Source: Bimastos eiseni | Lineage: Eukaryota > Annelida > Clitellata > Crassiclitellata > Lumbricidae | Length of the DNA stretch: 64,000 nt | NCBI GenBank assembly: GCA_959347315.1 | Contig: OY365811.1 | Location: 36,849,206-36,913,205, forward strand | Reading direction: 5' to 3' | Shown: piece by piece, positions 37,101 to 48,894 of the stretch | How the letters are laid out: every line of letters starts with the position of its first letter | How positions within the stretch are numbered: the first letter of the stretch is position 1 | Translations under genes and position numbers: made by a program | Notes under the pieces: model-generated | What the model was told of the DNA's origin: nothing | The model's database searches: none | What the model saw: only the letters and a program-made list of their open reading frames with translations

Positions 37101-37776
37101 AAGTTCACACTGGCCGGTAAAACTGATTTTTACCACAATTAAGATTAGTATTCTTCAGCAATAAAATTTATTTTTAAGCGTGGTATTCCGTTCTAGCGTC
37201 TTAATAAATTGAATTGTTTATTAAAAAAGAGCATCGGTCTTGGTCTCGGACCACCCGGTCTTGGACCCGGACCACTTGGTCTTGGACCTCTCGGTCTTGG
37301 TCTCGTGCCCAACACTGGAAGGAATATGACAAGCACGATACCTGCATGCATATATAGTCCATGCTGTCGTGGAAAATATGCACTGTGGAAAATATAGCCT
37401 CAAACTGCAATTTCGACAAAAAAATTATGGACATCACAAATCAAGGGATAATACGATATGGTATGTGGGTAAAAAATACAAACGCCCGTGTATACCCGCG
37501 ACTAGGCGATCCAGGTTCTTCTGATTTGCCCAATAACTTCTCGTGTGTACTTACATATGATCAACCCTGTAAAAGATGTATCATTGAAACGATCGAATCT
37601 GAGACCCGCCTCAAGTCAACCTAAATCAGATTTTAACAAGTAATTTACGCGTTTGTCCATAGAATTCTTCGAGATATATCTTTAACATCCTGTAAAGCGC
37701 CCTTAAATGCTGTAAAGCATTGTAAAGCGCCTTTGTATCGGCATGGCTGCGTTACGGCGCTGTAGAAACCGTCCGT

Positions 37777-37833
<57 letters not shown>

Positions 37834-38090
37834 CTGTGAGCGACTGAGAAAACGACAAAACTTATTCATACAAAAGGCGCTACAAAATCAGTTCTCTGTA
37901 TCGCGCCAAATAAATTTATCGCGTAAACAACCACGAGATGTGACTTATAAAACTCACAGGGTTTAGGACGTCTTGGAAGAGGAGAGCCAAGGTTTATATC
38001 TCTTGGGATATTCTCCCTCATTTTGGCCTCGCTTTCCGCTTTATAGCGAGCCTCCAATTCGTTAAGTTTATTTTGAAATGATGCGGCCAT
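28136..38090 (-). CDS. MAP2K7: MAP kinase kinase 7 (MKK7, JNK pathway), 12 coding exons
   Basis: MKK7 is the cytoplasmic dual-specificity kinase that phosphorylates and activates JNK. Exons joined in phase (minus): 38,090-37,958; 36,234-35,685; 34,452-34,386; 33,914-33,801; 33,044-32,925; 32,604-32,497; 31,797-31,746; 31,335-31,208; 30,774-30,694; 29,821-29,679; 29,220-29,175; 28,306-28,136; total 570 residues. Landmarks: start [16 protein letters not shown]; docking-like motif '[18 protein letters not shown]'; Gly loop '[11 protein letters not shown]'; VAIK lysine in 'VMAVK' (288); 'VIHRD' (382); 'DFG' (400-402); activation loop '[15 protein letters not shown]' with predicted phosphosites Ser410 and Thr414; '[20 protein letters not shown]'; C-terminal DVD-like '[13 protein letters not shown]'. 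Exon 2 adds about 180 mostly Ser/Pro/Thr-rich residues, making the protein longer than human MKK7. ATG 38,090 (AAGATGGCC) matches the family start; an in-frame ATG at 38,153 is less likely. The donor after exon 6 (GTTCGT) is weak. Confidence 0.95.
29967..30013 (+). repeat. (AAT)n microsatellite in a MAP2K7 intron
   Basis: Short AATAAT/AGTAAT tract between the exons at 29,821 and 30,694. Confidence 0.85.
33544..33674 (+). repeat. 20-bp tandem array in a MAP2K7 intron
   Basis: About seven units of 'CCAACATTTAGCCACAAAA', 18-20 bp long and differing in the last bases, lie just downstream (in gene sense) of the exon carrying the Gly loop. Confidence 0.9.
34751..35010 (+). pseudogene. LINE C-terminal fragment inside MAP2K7 intron 2
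   Basis: Read on the plus strand, antisense to the kinase gene, the sequence gives '[20 protein letters not shown]' then '[20 protein letters not shown]'. After a frame change it gives '[12 protein letters not shown]' and '[15 protein letters not shown]'. The pattern FGHxxR...GKRxxxRPxxxW is typical of the end of non-LTR retrotransposon ORF2. Stops and a frame shift show it is dead. Confidence 0.75.
36560..37316 (+). repeat. Dispersed repeat copy 2, with GGTCTTGGTCTCG-rich ends
   Basis: The part at 37,011-37,316 is the second copy of the repeat at 2,483-2,830 and ends at the same 'gtgcccaacactg'. A further GGTCTTGGTCTCG-like block with the palindrome GGTCTCGAGACC lies at 36,570-36,665. If both belong to one element it is about 750 bp long. 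The copy overlaps intron 1 of MAP2K7. No coding capacity is seen. Confidence 0.65.
37779..37833 (+). repeat. (AAT)n microsatellite
   Basis: About 18 AAT units follow 'taaagcgcc...ggcgctgtagaaacc'. This resembles the 3' tail of a dispersed retroelement; the related 'tataaagcgcc' start near 49,345 is also next to (ATT)n. Confidence 0.85.
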
Positions 38091-38245
38091 CTTCTTTTCC
38101 GACAAGCATTTAAACACAGACCAAAGATTGTAACAGGGAGGAAGATGGCCCACTTAAAAGAAATTGGCTTGGCGCAGCGCGATTGTAGGGCGCGTAATGC
38201 ATGCTGGTAAAATCGCAAGGGCTTCTGGTCTTTTGAAAAGCAATA
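38091..38245 (-). promoter_or_regulatory. Probable MAP2K7 5' UTR / core promoter
   Basis: This region directly upstream of the MAP2K7 start codon contains CpG-rich stretches ('ggcgcagcgcgattgtagggcgcg' as read on the plus strand) in otherwise AT-rich DNA. I see no TATA box. The start site is not determined. Confidence 0.35.
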
Positions 38246-39480
38246 CAACGAAATTTTCCTATACCTGCTGGGTTAAATTCCATCATTTCAAAGTTGTTTT
38301 ATGCGAAAATTATCATGATTGCAAATCTGGACCATATTTATTTTTTCGGAATTTCTGGATTTTTTAGGTAAAATTCCGGAATAGTTCCGGAATTCCCATT
38401 ATGCAACTATTTTGTTATGCAAACAGAATGTGAAAGTGCGAAGCATTCCTGTCCGATAGAGGACTGCGTTCAAAGTTGTCAGATGACGTCATATTGAGAC
38501 TTTCCAGTCTAATATAATTACATGCAATTGTCGTCTTTTTTCCGATGACTATCGTAAATAAAAAATCCATAGATTGCGCTTACGGTTTTAAACTCGAGGT
38601 TAAGGAGCTGCCATCTTGACGCTCTTGTGTATATGCATTCAGATATACATACATAGCATATACATACAAACATGCACACATACAAACCATATATACGTAC
38701 ATACATATATCCATGTACATACATGCGTACATACATACGTACATACGCGTACATACGTACATGCACGAACGCGTTACTAACAGAGCCGTACCAAGCTATG
38801 ATTGCCCTCTGTGCCTAACATTGGGTCCTAACCTGGCTCTCCCACATTTTCAAGAAGAATGAATTTATGGAATAATTAAAGTTATTCCATCCTGAAATTT
38901 GCGCCCGTTCTATATTTGCGCCCGGTGCCACGGCACCGCTGGCACCGCCCTCGGTACGGCCCCGGTTACTAAGCTATTTGAATGTCAATTTTATTAATAA
39001 TTATGAGTTGATATAGTTATTAACAAAGTGTAAAATACTCAAGTTTCTAGTGGATTAGGTTTGTGCCACTGCCTACATCGGTTACACCGCTACACCGTAG
39101 GTTCCGTGCACTTCTGTGCATGTGTATTCCGATCTGCCTCGATCACGACAGAGGTAAGAGGATGATTAATTTTAAAATATTTTAATCAAGTGCTATAACT
39201 TTAGGGTCATAGTCTGCTACTTTTTATCGGCTTTGCAACAACGGTCTTAAAGGAGCCCATTCAAACAGGCAACAGTTGTCAAGAACATTAGTAATATTAC
39301 TCTTTTTTTAATATGCAGGGTCGAGTCTTACTGCGGTGGCTATGTAAAGACTAGCATTGTTTCAACATCCAGGCAACAGATGGAGGAAGGCGGTGTTGAC
39401 CTATTTATTCAAGCAACAAAAGCTGGGCTGTAACCTGGACGCGTCTGAGATCGCCAGCAGATCGCTGTCTTAAACAAGCA
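38246..39480. other. Intergenic DNA between divergent genes
   Basis: MAP2K7 (minus) starts on the left and the CUB/MAM gene (plus) on the right. A (CATA/ACGT)n tract lies at 38,640-38,765. At 38,930-38,960 there is 'gccacggcaccgctggcaccgccc'. Nothing else is recognisable. Confidence 0.45.
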
Positions 39481-39489
39481 TGCCTAGAT

Positions 39490-39636
39490 TCTATTGGCTG
39501 TAGACTATAATAGGCGGAGTTGACATATTTAAATAGCCCTGGATCAGCAACCTGTTGGAATCGTTGACAGAGAAATAATAATAGAAGGTAGCGATAGAGA
39601 GCGCGAATGATAGCGATAGGTGATAGCGTTGTTACG
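39490..39636 (+). promoter_or_regulatory. Core promoter and 5' UTR of the CUB/LDLa/MAM gene
   Basis: A TATA-like TATTTAAATAG lies at 39,526-39,536, about 100 bases before the signal-peptide ATG at 39,637. An ATTGG box (inverted CCAAT) lies at about 39,493-39,497. The spacing of CCAAT box, TATA box and ATG suits a regulated promoter. Transcription would start near 39,560. Confidence 0.55.
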
Positions 39637-39703
39637 ATGAGATTTTATTATTTCTCTGTCGTCGTTCTGATCACAGAGACTTTCGTCTCGTTTGGACAGT
39701 ATG
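39637..39703 (+). CDS. Signal-peptide exon of the CUB/LDLa/MAM gene
   Basis: ATG 39,637 opens MRFYYFSVVVLITETFVSFG: a basic residue, a hydrophobic stretch and small residues, as in a secretory signal peptide. The exon ends with a strong donor (TATG|GTAAGC) in phase 1. That is exactly the phase needed by the CUB exon at 46,570, about 6.9 kb downstream. A TATA-like box upstream supports a first exon. Joining it to the CUB exon is inference, because an intermediate exon cannot be excluded. Confidence 0.6.
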
Positions 39704-40617
39704 GTAAGCGCTAATATACCCTTTAACGTATTCGATTGTAGTGTTTTGGTGAATTGAAAAGTCTTAACGTTGTCCGAGAGTCGCGAAGGCTTCAGAGTCT
39801 GCACTAGTCAGTGCCACTGTGGCATGGAATCATAGAATTCCTCGATTGATAGGAACGCGAAAGACTGTGAACAAGGAACTGTAACTTTTACTTTCTCGTT
39901 ACGTAACGTGTGTGCGGTTATTTATAACCTGGTTATTTAGATATTTACCTGTTTTGGTAAAACATCTCGTATTGTACACGACGTGTGTGCGTGTGTGCTG
40001 TAGCATGTTACATAAGTAATGCAGTTGCAACCTATGGTGCAGCAACATTTTCCTCCAGGTCAATTTCATACAGGGATGCAAAAAACCAAGATTTAAAAAA
40101 TAAAGAGTTGTTTTTCTTGTTTTTTGGGGATTTTTTGTTTTATTTGTTTTTTTGGTTTTTAGTGTTCCTTCAGATTTTGTCACAACAGTTTTTCTAAAAA
40201 ATGCGTCAAATACAGCATGAAAATGAGCTTCAACTCGTTTTTATAGTTAATTTAGCTTGATTTCGGACTGAAATCAATAATTAGTAATACAAAAGTAATA
40301 TTAGTAAATTAAATAAAAATATTTTAGAAAACCAAATAACCGAAAACCAACATGTTTGCAGCCCTGATTGCATAGTGCATGAAGCTCTTCTACTCAAGCC
40401 AACCTCCATCCCCAGTCACCGATCATGTATAAGAAATGAGGACTAATTTGGGATAAAATGTGGCTCATTGTTACTGTGATGGTTTTTCATGAAAGTTTTG
40501 ATCCAGGAAATGTGTTCAAGGCTGATAATTATTTCATACTGGAATCTGTTAATTATGCTTTTCTAGTTGTTGTTGTTCATTAGTTGTCTGGTGGTTGGAT
40601 GCTTTGGTTGAAACAGG

Positions 40618-40857
40618 TCTTCAATGGTTGTCCAATTGTTGTACAGTGGTTGTCCAATTGTTGTACAGTGGTTGTCCAATTGTTGTACAGTGGTTGTCCA
40701 GTTGTAAAGTGGTTGTCCAATGGTTGTCCAGTTGTTGTACAGTGGTTGTCCAATTGTTGTACACAGTGGTTGTCCAGTTGTTGTACAGTGGTTGTCCAGT
40801 TGTTGTCCAGCTGTTGTACAGTGGTTGTCCAATTGTTGTACAGTGGTTGTCCAACTG
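40618..40857 (+). repeat. 22-bp tandem array
   Basis: About eleven units of 'TTGTACAGTGGTTGTCCAAT', with shorter variants that lack 'gtacag', lie in intron 1 of the CUB/MAM gene. Open frames here ('LYSGCPIVVQWLS') are artefacts of the repeat. Confidence 0.93.
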
Positions 40858-41171
40858 CTGAGAGCTACTGTTTATCCTATGAACTGCACTGCAACTGACT
40901 AATGTTAATGGATGACATAGGTATCACTGATTTACTTAGCACCTCATCTTGCCTCAAATTGATTTTCTAAGAAGTTAAGAAGACCCAACATAAACCAACG
41001 ACATGGTCCTTGTATGCATATGTTATGCAGTTACAATTAGCACATGTTATACTATTTTGTGTGGCCTTGAAGGTGTTTGCAGGAGAGTTAGTATGCTGTT
41101 GGATTTATGTAAACATTGAGAGAGATTGCTTCAATTGGGGTGGAATTCATAAATTAGAAGATGTTTGTTAA

Positions 41172-41246
41172 ATTTGGGTTAAATATGGGTTAAATATGGG
41201 TTAAATATGGGTTAAATATGGGTTAAATATGGGTTAAATATGGGTT
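41172..41246 (+). repeat. 11-bp tandem array (TGGGTTAAATA)
   Basis: Six to seven nearly perfect TGGGTTAAATA units. Confidence 0.93.
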
Positions 41247-41539
41247 GGTGGAAGATGGGGGAACTTCTCCAATGACTTTGGGAGATGCGTGTCTAACCTG
41301 GTAACATTCGACAGTACCGTGTTAGTCAGTTCAGTTCTATTTATTGTTAGACAGCCAATAAAAAATTATCAAGTAGCACAATATGCAGAAGTATAGAAAT
41401 ACAATTACAATCGACGAAAGAGTTTTGAAATATTGTTGGAGCATTACTCTATTGATGAGATCAGAAAGTAAGAGTGTTGATTTTTTTTAGATTAACGAAT
41501 TGTCTGTTAGCCCTAAACCAGAATGGAGTCGAGTGATTT

Positions 41540-41730
41540 ATTGAAGTAGACTTTGCACCTGTGGTGATGAGTTTGAAGTGTCATTAATATAGAGTAAAGC
41601 AACAGTGGGTCCAAAATAGAGCTCTGTGGGATTGCAAAGTTATGCCTTGGACAAAACAACATTATTTTGTTGTCTTTGATCAGGATATCTATAAAACCAT
41701 TTAAGTGACATTATCAATGCACACCCCACG
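41540..41730 (-). pseudogene. Badly decayed LINE reverse transcriptase fragment
   Basis: The minus strand reads 'HLNGFIDILIKDN', then 'FAIPQSSILDPLL' (compare the RT motif 'xIPQGSILGPLLF'). One frame shift later it reads 'LYINDTSNSSPQVQSLLQ'. Order and spacing fit the RT finger/palm region just before the catalytic motif. It is short, frameshifted and lacks the catalytic aspartates. Confidence 0.6.
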
Positions 41731-42321
41731 GAGCATGACAATCACTCTGCCGCCTAGAACAGTCTACTTGCTGCAGATGAGGTTGTAAAGTAATCAATGG
41801 TAAGTTAGGAAAGTGGGGCAAGGGTAATGGGCAACACGTGACTCTGATTTGGTTTGGTAAGGTAATAATATTGGTGAGCAGTTCCAGAGCCTTTTACAAG
41901 TGCTCACATAAGACCGTACCACATAATTCCAAGTGCAAACAGAAGTATGAAAATGATGCATTCTTATTAATGTACCTTTTTCGGGGCATTTGAAGCAGAA
42001 ATTACACTCAGCCTAAGCAACATTGAGGCAGGAACAAAACTAGATGGAGAGCTAGTGAATAATCAGTTTATTATGCTAATGGTAATATTATGATGATGAA
42101 GACAAGATGATGATGACAATGCTCAGAATGAGAGAGAGACAGCTAAATATAGGTGCTATATAAGTGTTAGTTTGCAGTGCGACATCACATCACATTGCAT
42201 AATTGTAGAAGAGATACGGGTGTTGGCAAGACAGGCGCTTGACAGACAAGCGGATTTAAACCTACACACTGCTTGGAAAATGTTTCATACAATAATCACA
42301 CAAAGAGAGAGGAAAAGATAC

Positions 42322-42324
<3 letters not shown>

Positions 42325-42406
<82 letters not shown>

Positions 42407-42450
42407 CAGAGAGACAGACAGAGAGACAGACAGAGACAGAGAGAGTGGCA
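42325..42450 (+). repeat. (GA)n microsatellite
   Basis: About 40 GA units followed by GACAGA variants. The 'ERERER' and 'SLSLSL' frames here are artefacts. Confidence 0.95.
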
Positions 42451-44011
42451 TAAGCCATGTAAATTTAAATTCGCATTACACTGTTTAATGGATATTAACG
42501 TGGGCCGTGGTCTCATATCTTTTTACAGTAGCCTGTAAATATACCCGGTACTGACTAAGAGAGCAGCTATTAACAAGCAGCACGTAACATTATTTACATT
42601 TCTCTTCGGACTCGATTGAAAACCAAACTTTTAGTGTTTAACATGGATTTTCTTGAGCGTTGTTGCCGATTAGAAGTCTTGTCACGAACAAACATTGGCC
42701 CCGACCGCTTTGGAATTTGCTGTAGATTTTCAGGCTGATGTTAAATCGCGTGTTTGGAGGTTGGATATCCTTTGGTGGGGAGTTGTGGGTAGTGTTGGGT
42801 AGGGGAGGGTTGGTTTTGTTGGTACGACTGGTAAAGTTACCCTGTGTTTGGTCGCCCAGTGACGGTTGGTTGAAAGCGCATGCGTGTTTGTCGGCAATAG
42901 AGGCACGGTTTATTTTGCCGAATGTATCCGTGTGAAGAATGCAGTCTTTGTAGCCGATGCCAGCTGATAAGGCCTTGTGAATGTCAGCAAATGTGCTTGA
43001 AATCCTGGTAGATTCCACGCCTAATTAAAATCATTCATTCCTGGTTCCAGTATAAGTGGTTCTAGGGGCCGCGGTGATATATGACAGTAGACTGAGTCAC
43101 TGTGGAAATCTTTACCAAGTGAATTAAATATATACAATGACACCGTACTGGTTCCTATAACGACTAGCGAAGATGATTTATTCCTTGACGAAACTCCGCT
43201 ACTGTTTACACCCTGGCAGTGCCAGTCCCAAGCCTGGATAAAGGAGGAAGGAGACGCTAATGATCTTAGTTATCACACAGTGTCGCTTAACAGAAACTAC
43301 TCTTTGACAAAAATCTTCTTGTGAACAACAATTTGAGCTACGAGGAAAGAGTGGCAGTGGATTCCATTTTTTAGTAGCAGGTGCATTGTTTAAAATGCAA
43401 GAGAGCCCGTAACTATTCTGCATTGTGGCTCACCTAAAAGGTCCAGGTCCTGTTGCCTTTGATCATCAATCAAGCACAGGTCTTTTGGGATTTTAGTGAC
43501 TTATTATGACACCTGAGGAAACATGTTTCATTAGCATAATTTAACTCCAGAATTTTTTAATAATGTTGTAACATAATGTGTTAATTAAATACATAAAATG
43601 AGGTTTCCCACAATATGGTAGGGGCTCTGGTATTTGATGCATATTTCTGTATAATCTGCAAGTTCACTAATGTTGTTCAAGTTCAGATAAAACTTAAAGG
43701 CTATATTTTCAGATGGTTTTCCTGTGTAGTCTGATCTCCTCGTTACGACCAGCGTGCGGACCAGGCTGGTTTCATTTAAAGGACAGTGTTATTTCAGAAT
43801 GTGATTGTGTAGAGAAGTGCGACCGCAATTTGATCCCATTGCAACAAAGTCATATCAGAGCTGGACTCTGAGAGTTTCTTTTGTACTATTGCGGTGTTTA
43901 TTATGTTTTTGAGCCAACAACTAAGTCTAATAAATTATGTGATTGGAAGGTGGGGTGAATGTCCACAACCGCTTTATGGCCTTCTCTTTTCAGAAGGCTA
44001 AAAGTGTTCAC

Positions 44012-44085
44012 GTTTCAAAGTAGTTGAGGTTATTTTAAACGAGTCTATTAAAACTCGTTTAAAATAACCTCAACAACTTTGAAAC
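44012..44085. repeat. Perfect-looking hairpin, 33-nt arms, 8-nt loop
   Basis: Arm 44,012-44,044 and arm 44,053-44,085 are reverse complements at 32 of 33 positions, separated by 'ctattaaa'. It could be a small foldback element, a pre-miRNA-like stem or a replication-slippage product. It lies in intron 1 of the CUB/MAM gene. Confidence 0.8.
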
Positions 44086-46217
44086 TACCTGTGATAACAA
44101 GTGACGTTGTAAAGTATGCAAGAATTAGCTCATTACCGACCATGCTGTATAATGAACTTATTTTAATCAGCAAGTTGATTTTCTTAATTAGTGTGGGAAG
44201 AATAATCAGTATGTATGAGAGATGACTCATTTCGGTCGTAGCCTAACTGGAAGCTGATTTTTCAATTCTTGCGCTTCATTGCACAGGAAGATTGGAGGAT
44301 TGACCGGTTGACCTAGATACCATGGACTATATATAAGAGCTGTGGAGAAGGATCCGACAGTGATTGAGACACAGAGATAAAGACACAGACAGACAGGCAG
44401 ACAGCGAGTCACTTGTTTCATCTGTCTTACTCTTGTTTCGTTAGCTGATGGCTGATGATTCCTTTTCCTGACTGACCCGCAGAGTAGAGTGTAGACCTTA
44501 GATATTTTATGATTATGGTATAATATTTCTACAGCACTTATTCATAGTGTGGCCCTTTATCAGGCCCTTTATATAGCGCCTGTACGGATGTTCATAAAAG
44601 ACTTGGGAAGTGCTTGGCAATGGATGACACACAGTGAATCATGCCTTGTCTTGCCCTCACACAGACAACCCTTGAAATCTTCCGGAAGACACTAATAGGG
44701 TTTTGTTTGCACACGTCTATTATCTGGCAATTAGGTTGGGCCTGTAAAGTGGTTCCTGACCAACGTTATTTGTCCAGCACTCCTCAGTCTTTCCGGTCCC
44801 ATGATGATTGTAAGCATTCCTCTTACGGCTACTTCTGTTCGCCTTTACTTAGTGATCGTGTCGTTCTTTGGATACGAAAGATACAACTTGCGCTATGATA
44901 ATAAAATCATTGAACTGGCAATTAGTTCCATTTGGGACTTTTCAGATCTCGAGTGCGCTGTCATTTCCCCAGAGGAAAGAGAGCGATCGTGTGAATGGTG
45001 GGGCCGGTACGGCTAAAACAGTCATAAATCTCTGGCTCGCGTGGGACCAATTGAAACCCCGTGACAGCCCAGACCTCAATAAAACACCCCACCGATTGAA
45101 GACGTCGCATTTGTCCGCGTAACACAATCGTTCTTTTCATGCGACCCGCAGATACCAACACGAAAGTCACATGCCCCTATATACAACAGGTATCCATTTT
45201 GACGTCCTTTTGGCTACCCCAATGCCCGAACCTGATAGTACCAGTCTCAAGCTTGGAGTAAGGAAGAAGAAGACGTTAATCTTCGTACTTGTAGTTCAAA
45301 TCCCAAGACTGGTAGTGCCAGTTCCAAGTTGGAGAAAGGAGGAGGGCGATATCAATCACTTCTTTTGACACAGTGTCGTTAGATAGCAGCTAACTGTGAT
45401 TCCTCTGTGGTTGGGCAGTTGTCGGTGGTTGGGTATGTTCTGGTACGTTCCTCGGTCTCTGCCGACATTTCCACGTTTGCTATCTTGTCAGTCGGTTTCA
45501 GGCCATTGATTGACAGCTGCCTTCCGAAGATCAATGGTGGTAAATTCCATGCTAAAAATCGGAAACAGCTTCTTCCAACTTCCAACTTTGCCGTAGCTAC
45601 CCACTCTGGCAGTCCCAAGCCTGGATAAAGGAGGGCGACACAATCTTAATTTGAGTTACTTCTACTCTGACTATGATATAATTATTCTTTACCTCAAGGT
45701 ACTATGTTGCTGGTTCAAAAGATTTATTATTGATGTACCTCGAAAGGTAATTGGACAGGTATTTAAGGGCTTTGAAACTCTTAGACCATTAGGGCAATCA
45801 TCTGGGGGCTGATAAAGGAATGCCCCAATTTGGCTGGAGAACGTTGGCGTTCGTTCTTAACCCATTTAGGGTATTAGAGTTAGAAGTTTCTGACAGAGTT
45901 TCATTTGACCAAGTGCTTGTAAGGGGTATCTTCAATAGAGTGCTTTGGGCCAGAGGATGTTAATTGCATGTCACCCCCTTAGAAAGCCGATTCCAACAAA
46001 TACTGAGGAACGATACAATCCTTTGAATGAGCCCTCTTGCGGTGTCCACCGTAAAGCCACCTAGGATGCCTCACTGGGTGTTGCTTCCTGCAGGGGTGGC
46101 CCCTAATTGCCCCAGGATGTTTCAAATGGATCCGTTAAATGGGGCTTGGTTTATTTTATAATAGGACAAATCATGCAGCACCTTTTCTGAAATTAGAAAG
46201 ATTCAGTTTTATCCCAT

Positions 46218-46322
46218 AATGATGATGATGATGATGACGACGACGACGACGGCGGCGACGACGACGGTGATGATGATGGTGCTGGTGATGATGACGATGA
46301 TGATGATGATGATGATGATGAA
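46218..46322 (+). repeat. (GAT/GAC)n trinucleotide repeat
   Basis: GATGAT...GACGACGAC...GATGATGAT tract with GGC interruptions, about 240 bases before the CUB exon. Confidence 0.9.
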
Positions 46323-46324
46323 GG

Positions 46325-46530
46325 GTTCTCTGCCCAAAGGCAGGTCTATTTGCTTTTATGCCACCAGAGGATGAGATGAATGAGATAGTTTCCCGTGACC
46401 TTAATCAAAGACAATTATCATGGGTGGGCAACTTGTCCAGGGTCACTACACAGTGGCTAGAGGTTGATTCAAACCTACCACCCTCCGGCCACAAGGCACA
46501 GAACATACTGCAATGCCTCCGCATTCCCGC
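46325..46530 (-). repeat. Probable dispersed repeat remnant
   Basis: The minus strand carries 'ggtaggtttgaatcaacctc' next to 'tagccactgtgtagtgaccc', similar to the B-box region and tail of tRNA-derived or LINE-linked repeats. The limits and the family are not clear. Confidence 0.35.
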
Positions 46531-46569
46531 TGTATCCAATTGCCCAAAATGCGTAATTTCTTTTTCCAG

Positions 46570-48860
46570 TTTCACCAGACGACTGCAGTCGGTCTTTCCT
46601 GGGTCGACAGAACTCCGGGGTCATCAAGAGCTACAACTTTCCCTTCGACTATAGTTACAACCTCACCTGTAACTACCGCATCTACCTGGACGTAGCACCA
46701 GACAGCGTAAAGACAATCTGCTTCACGTTTTATCGCTTCTCGCTCGAAACCTCTTCGCCATATTGTTCGTTCGATTACCTGTCTGTTGGAATTCCAAATG
46801 CGTTGAAGTACTGTGGCAATGGTCTGTGGCAGTATGGTCTCGAGGACCGGAGGACCCCGCTTTCGAACATCTGGTCCAACAATTTATGCTGTAAGTACAA
46901 TTGTAATTGTGATGGAAAATATATTTAGCACTACTCAATATCGGAGGTGCTCAAAGTACAGATTCGGAGTCTTTGCTGTTGACTACTTACATACAATCAA
47001 TCAATCAGTCAATCAATCAATCAGGTTTTTTACCCAAATGATCATGATTTGCAAACAGTTGAAATATTTTTGGTATCATGATTTGCATAAGAAAACACTA
47101 GAGTCAAGTACTTAAAATTTTAAAAAGAATTTTATGTAACTTCATTAGGTTAATATGGAACCCTAAAGGGACAGGTTCCAGCCAGGTAGGGTCCTATGTA
47201 CCAGAGATACAAGCATGCATTCATACATACATGCATACACACATGCATAAATATTATTCTGAACATACATAGATATGCTTACATACATACATATGATGTG
47301 TATACATTTGTATGTATGCAATTTTTTATATATCTGTTTCTTAGAATATTTTAACATCCTTTGCAAAATACTGTATAGTCAAGATTGTCTGAGGAAATAA
47401 AACAGGTGTGTCTTGCCAAAGAAAGAGAATGGAGCTTGGATGAAGATAAGAGAAATAGTGTTTTCACAGGAACACCAGCATAGACAAGGAAAAACACATT
47501 CCTAAGTACAGTCATATATATATATATATATTATATATATGTATTATATATATATATATTATATATATATATATTATATGTATATATAATAAATTTGTAC
47601 ATATATACATACATACATGCACACCGTATCTGTACCAGCAGGTACGTTTATGCTGCTGGTACGTTTATTTACCTAACTTTAATGGCTTCCACAGATAAAC
47701 TTATGTGACTCCACATAAATTCTCGGCTTCTTGCCTGCACCATGATTTGAACTGCAGACACAAAGATGTATGGATTACGCGCGAACCAACTGATTGCTTG
47801 TTGAGTAATGCAAAGCATTTACATTGAATGCGAACAGAAAATAATGACGTCATCATTCTTGTGCTCCGTTATTTGTACCTCTTCAACGCTTCGTTTGGTG
47901 ACAGTCACATTTGAGAATTAGATCATCGTGATCCATCGTTTCTAATCTGATGATAAGTGTTTTTAATCGGAGTCGGGGGTTTCGATCAAAGTGCCACTTC
48001 GCATGCGCCGATCACACAGAAGTCGTCGAGACGAATAAATCTGCATGGTTTTGAATATCATTAAGCAGCGTACCGGTTCGTCACGACGCGCCCGTCCGTA
48101 TTTTGGGGGCAATCGATACACCTTTTTTACAATTCCACCCACTCCGTCTGTCGTTCGTTTTTATTCCTCGATCTTCGCAGGTGGTCACGATATAGCGATC
48201 TATAGAACGGCGCCAGGTGAACTCGCATGTGGCTGGATAAATACCGGCTATTGAAGCAGACAGGGCAGGATTTTCCTGGGGCAGAACGCGGGTCATGTCA
48301 CGGCAGCAGCAGCAGGCAGGGTTAATGCAATTACCAAGTGACTCAGATCTGCTGTGGTTACCGTATAAGTGGCTTTCTATGTTGAAGCCGATCATTATCC
48401 TGTCGACCAATCCCCTATCACTATGTTTAGAGCCACTGCCGTCCGATGGCATGCCATGCTCTGCCCTACACTGTATACGTTTGTACTGTTATTATTATTA
48501 TTTTTTCCGAGGTACGTACGATCCCTCGGGATTTAAAGAATTAGAGGTTTTTTCTGGAATGGCTAGTTTTCGTCGCAGATGGTTTTATTGATGGAATAAA
48601 CCTGTCACAAATTGTTATTAGGCCTATTATTATTTTTTTGCCCGAGGTCGACTATAGGCGTACATGATCGCTCAGGGACTAGAATATTAGGCCTAATAAG
48701 AGTAGGAAAATGATTATTATTATTTTCTTTTTGTTGTTATTATTATTATTATTATTTTATTTTAATTATTATTGTTGTTATTATTTTCATTTTTATTATT
48801 TTCGCTATTTTTATTGTTATAATTATTATTATTATTGTTGTTATTATTATTACTATTATA

Positions 48861-48894
<34 letters not shown>

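Larger units (their letters stand above)
40183..46569. other. Long intron 1 of the CUB/LDLa/MAM gene (6.9 kb from 39,704): repeats only
   Basis: Apart from the repeats listed separately I see no exon. At 42,638-43,018 a 126-codon minus-strand frame ('SAGIGYKDCILHTDTFGKI') is open but unrecognised. Three copies of a phrase like 'CAGTCCCAAGCCTGGATAAA' (43,212; a diverged one near 45,245; 45,609) point to pieces of one dispersed repeat family. 'tatatagcgcctg' at 44,570 is another repeat mark. Confidence 0.4.

Noticed and set aside
38088..38153. Upstream in-frame ATG for MAP2K7 (38,153)
   Set aside because: The family start MAAS lies at 38,090 with a better context; the extra 21 residues do not look like MKK7.
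40563..40902. Frames of 77-104 codons on both strands
   Set aside because: Translation of the 22-bp tandem array.
42638..43018. 126-codon minus-strand frame in intron 1
   Set aside because: No family recognised and no splice signals checked out; a neighbouring plus-strand frame is equally open. Kept only as a remark.
48081..48452. 123-codon minus-strand frame and 69-codon plus-strand frame
   Set aside because: They overlap each other in a CpG-containing stretch, with no domain, start context or splicing evidence.
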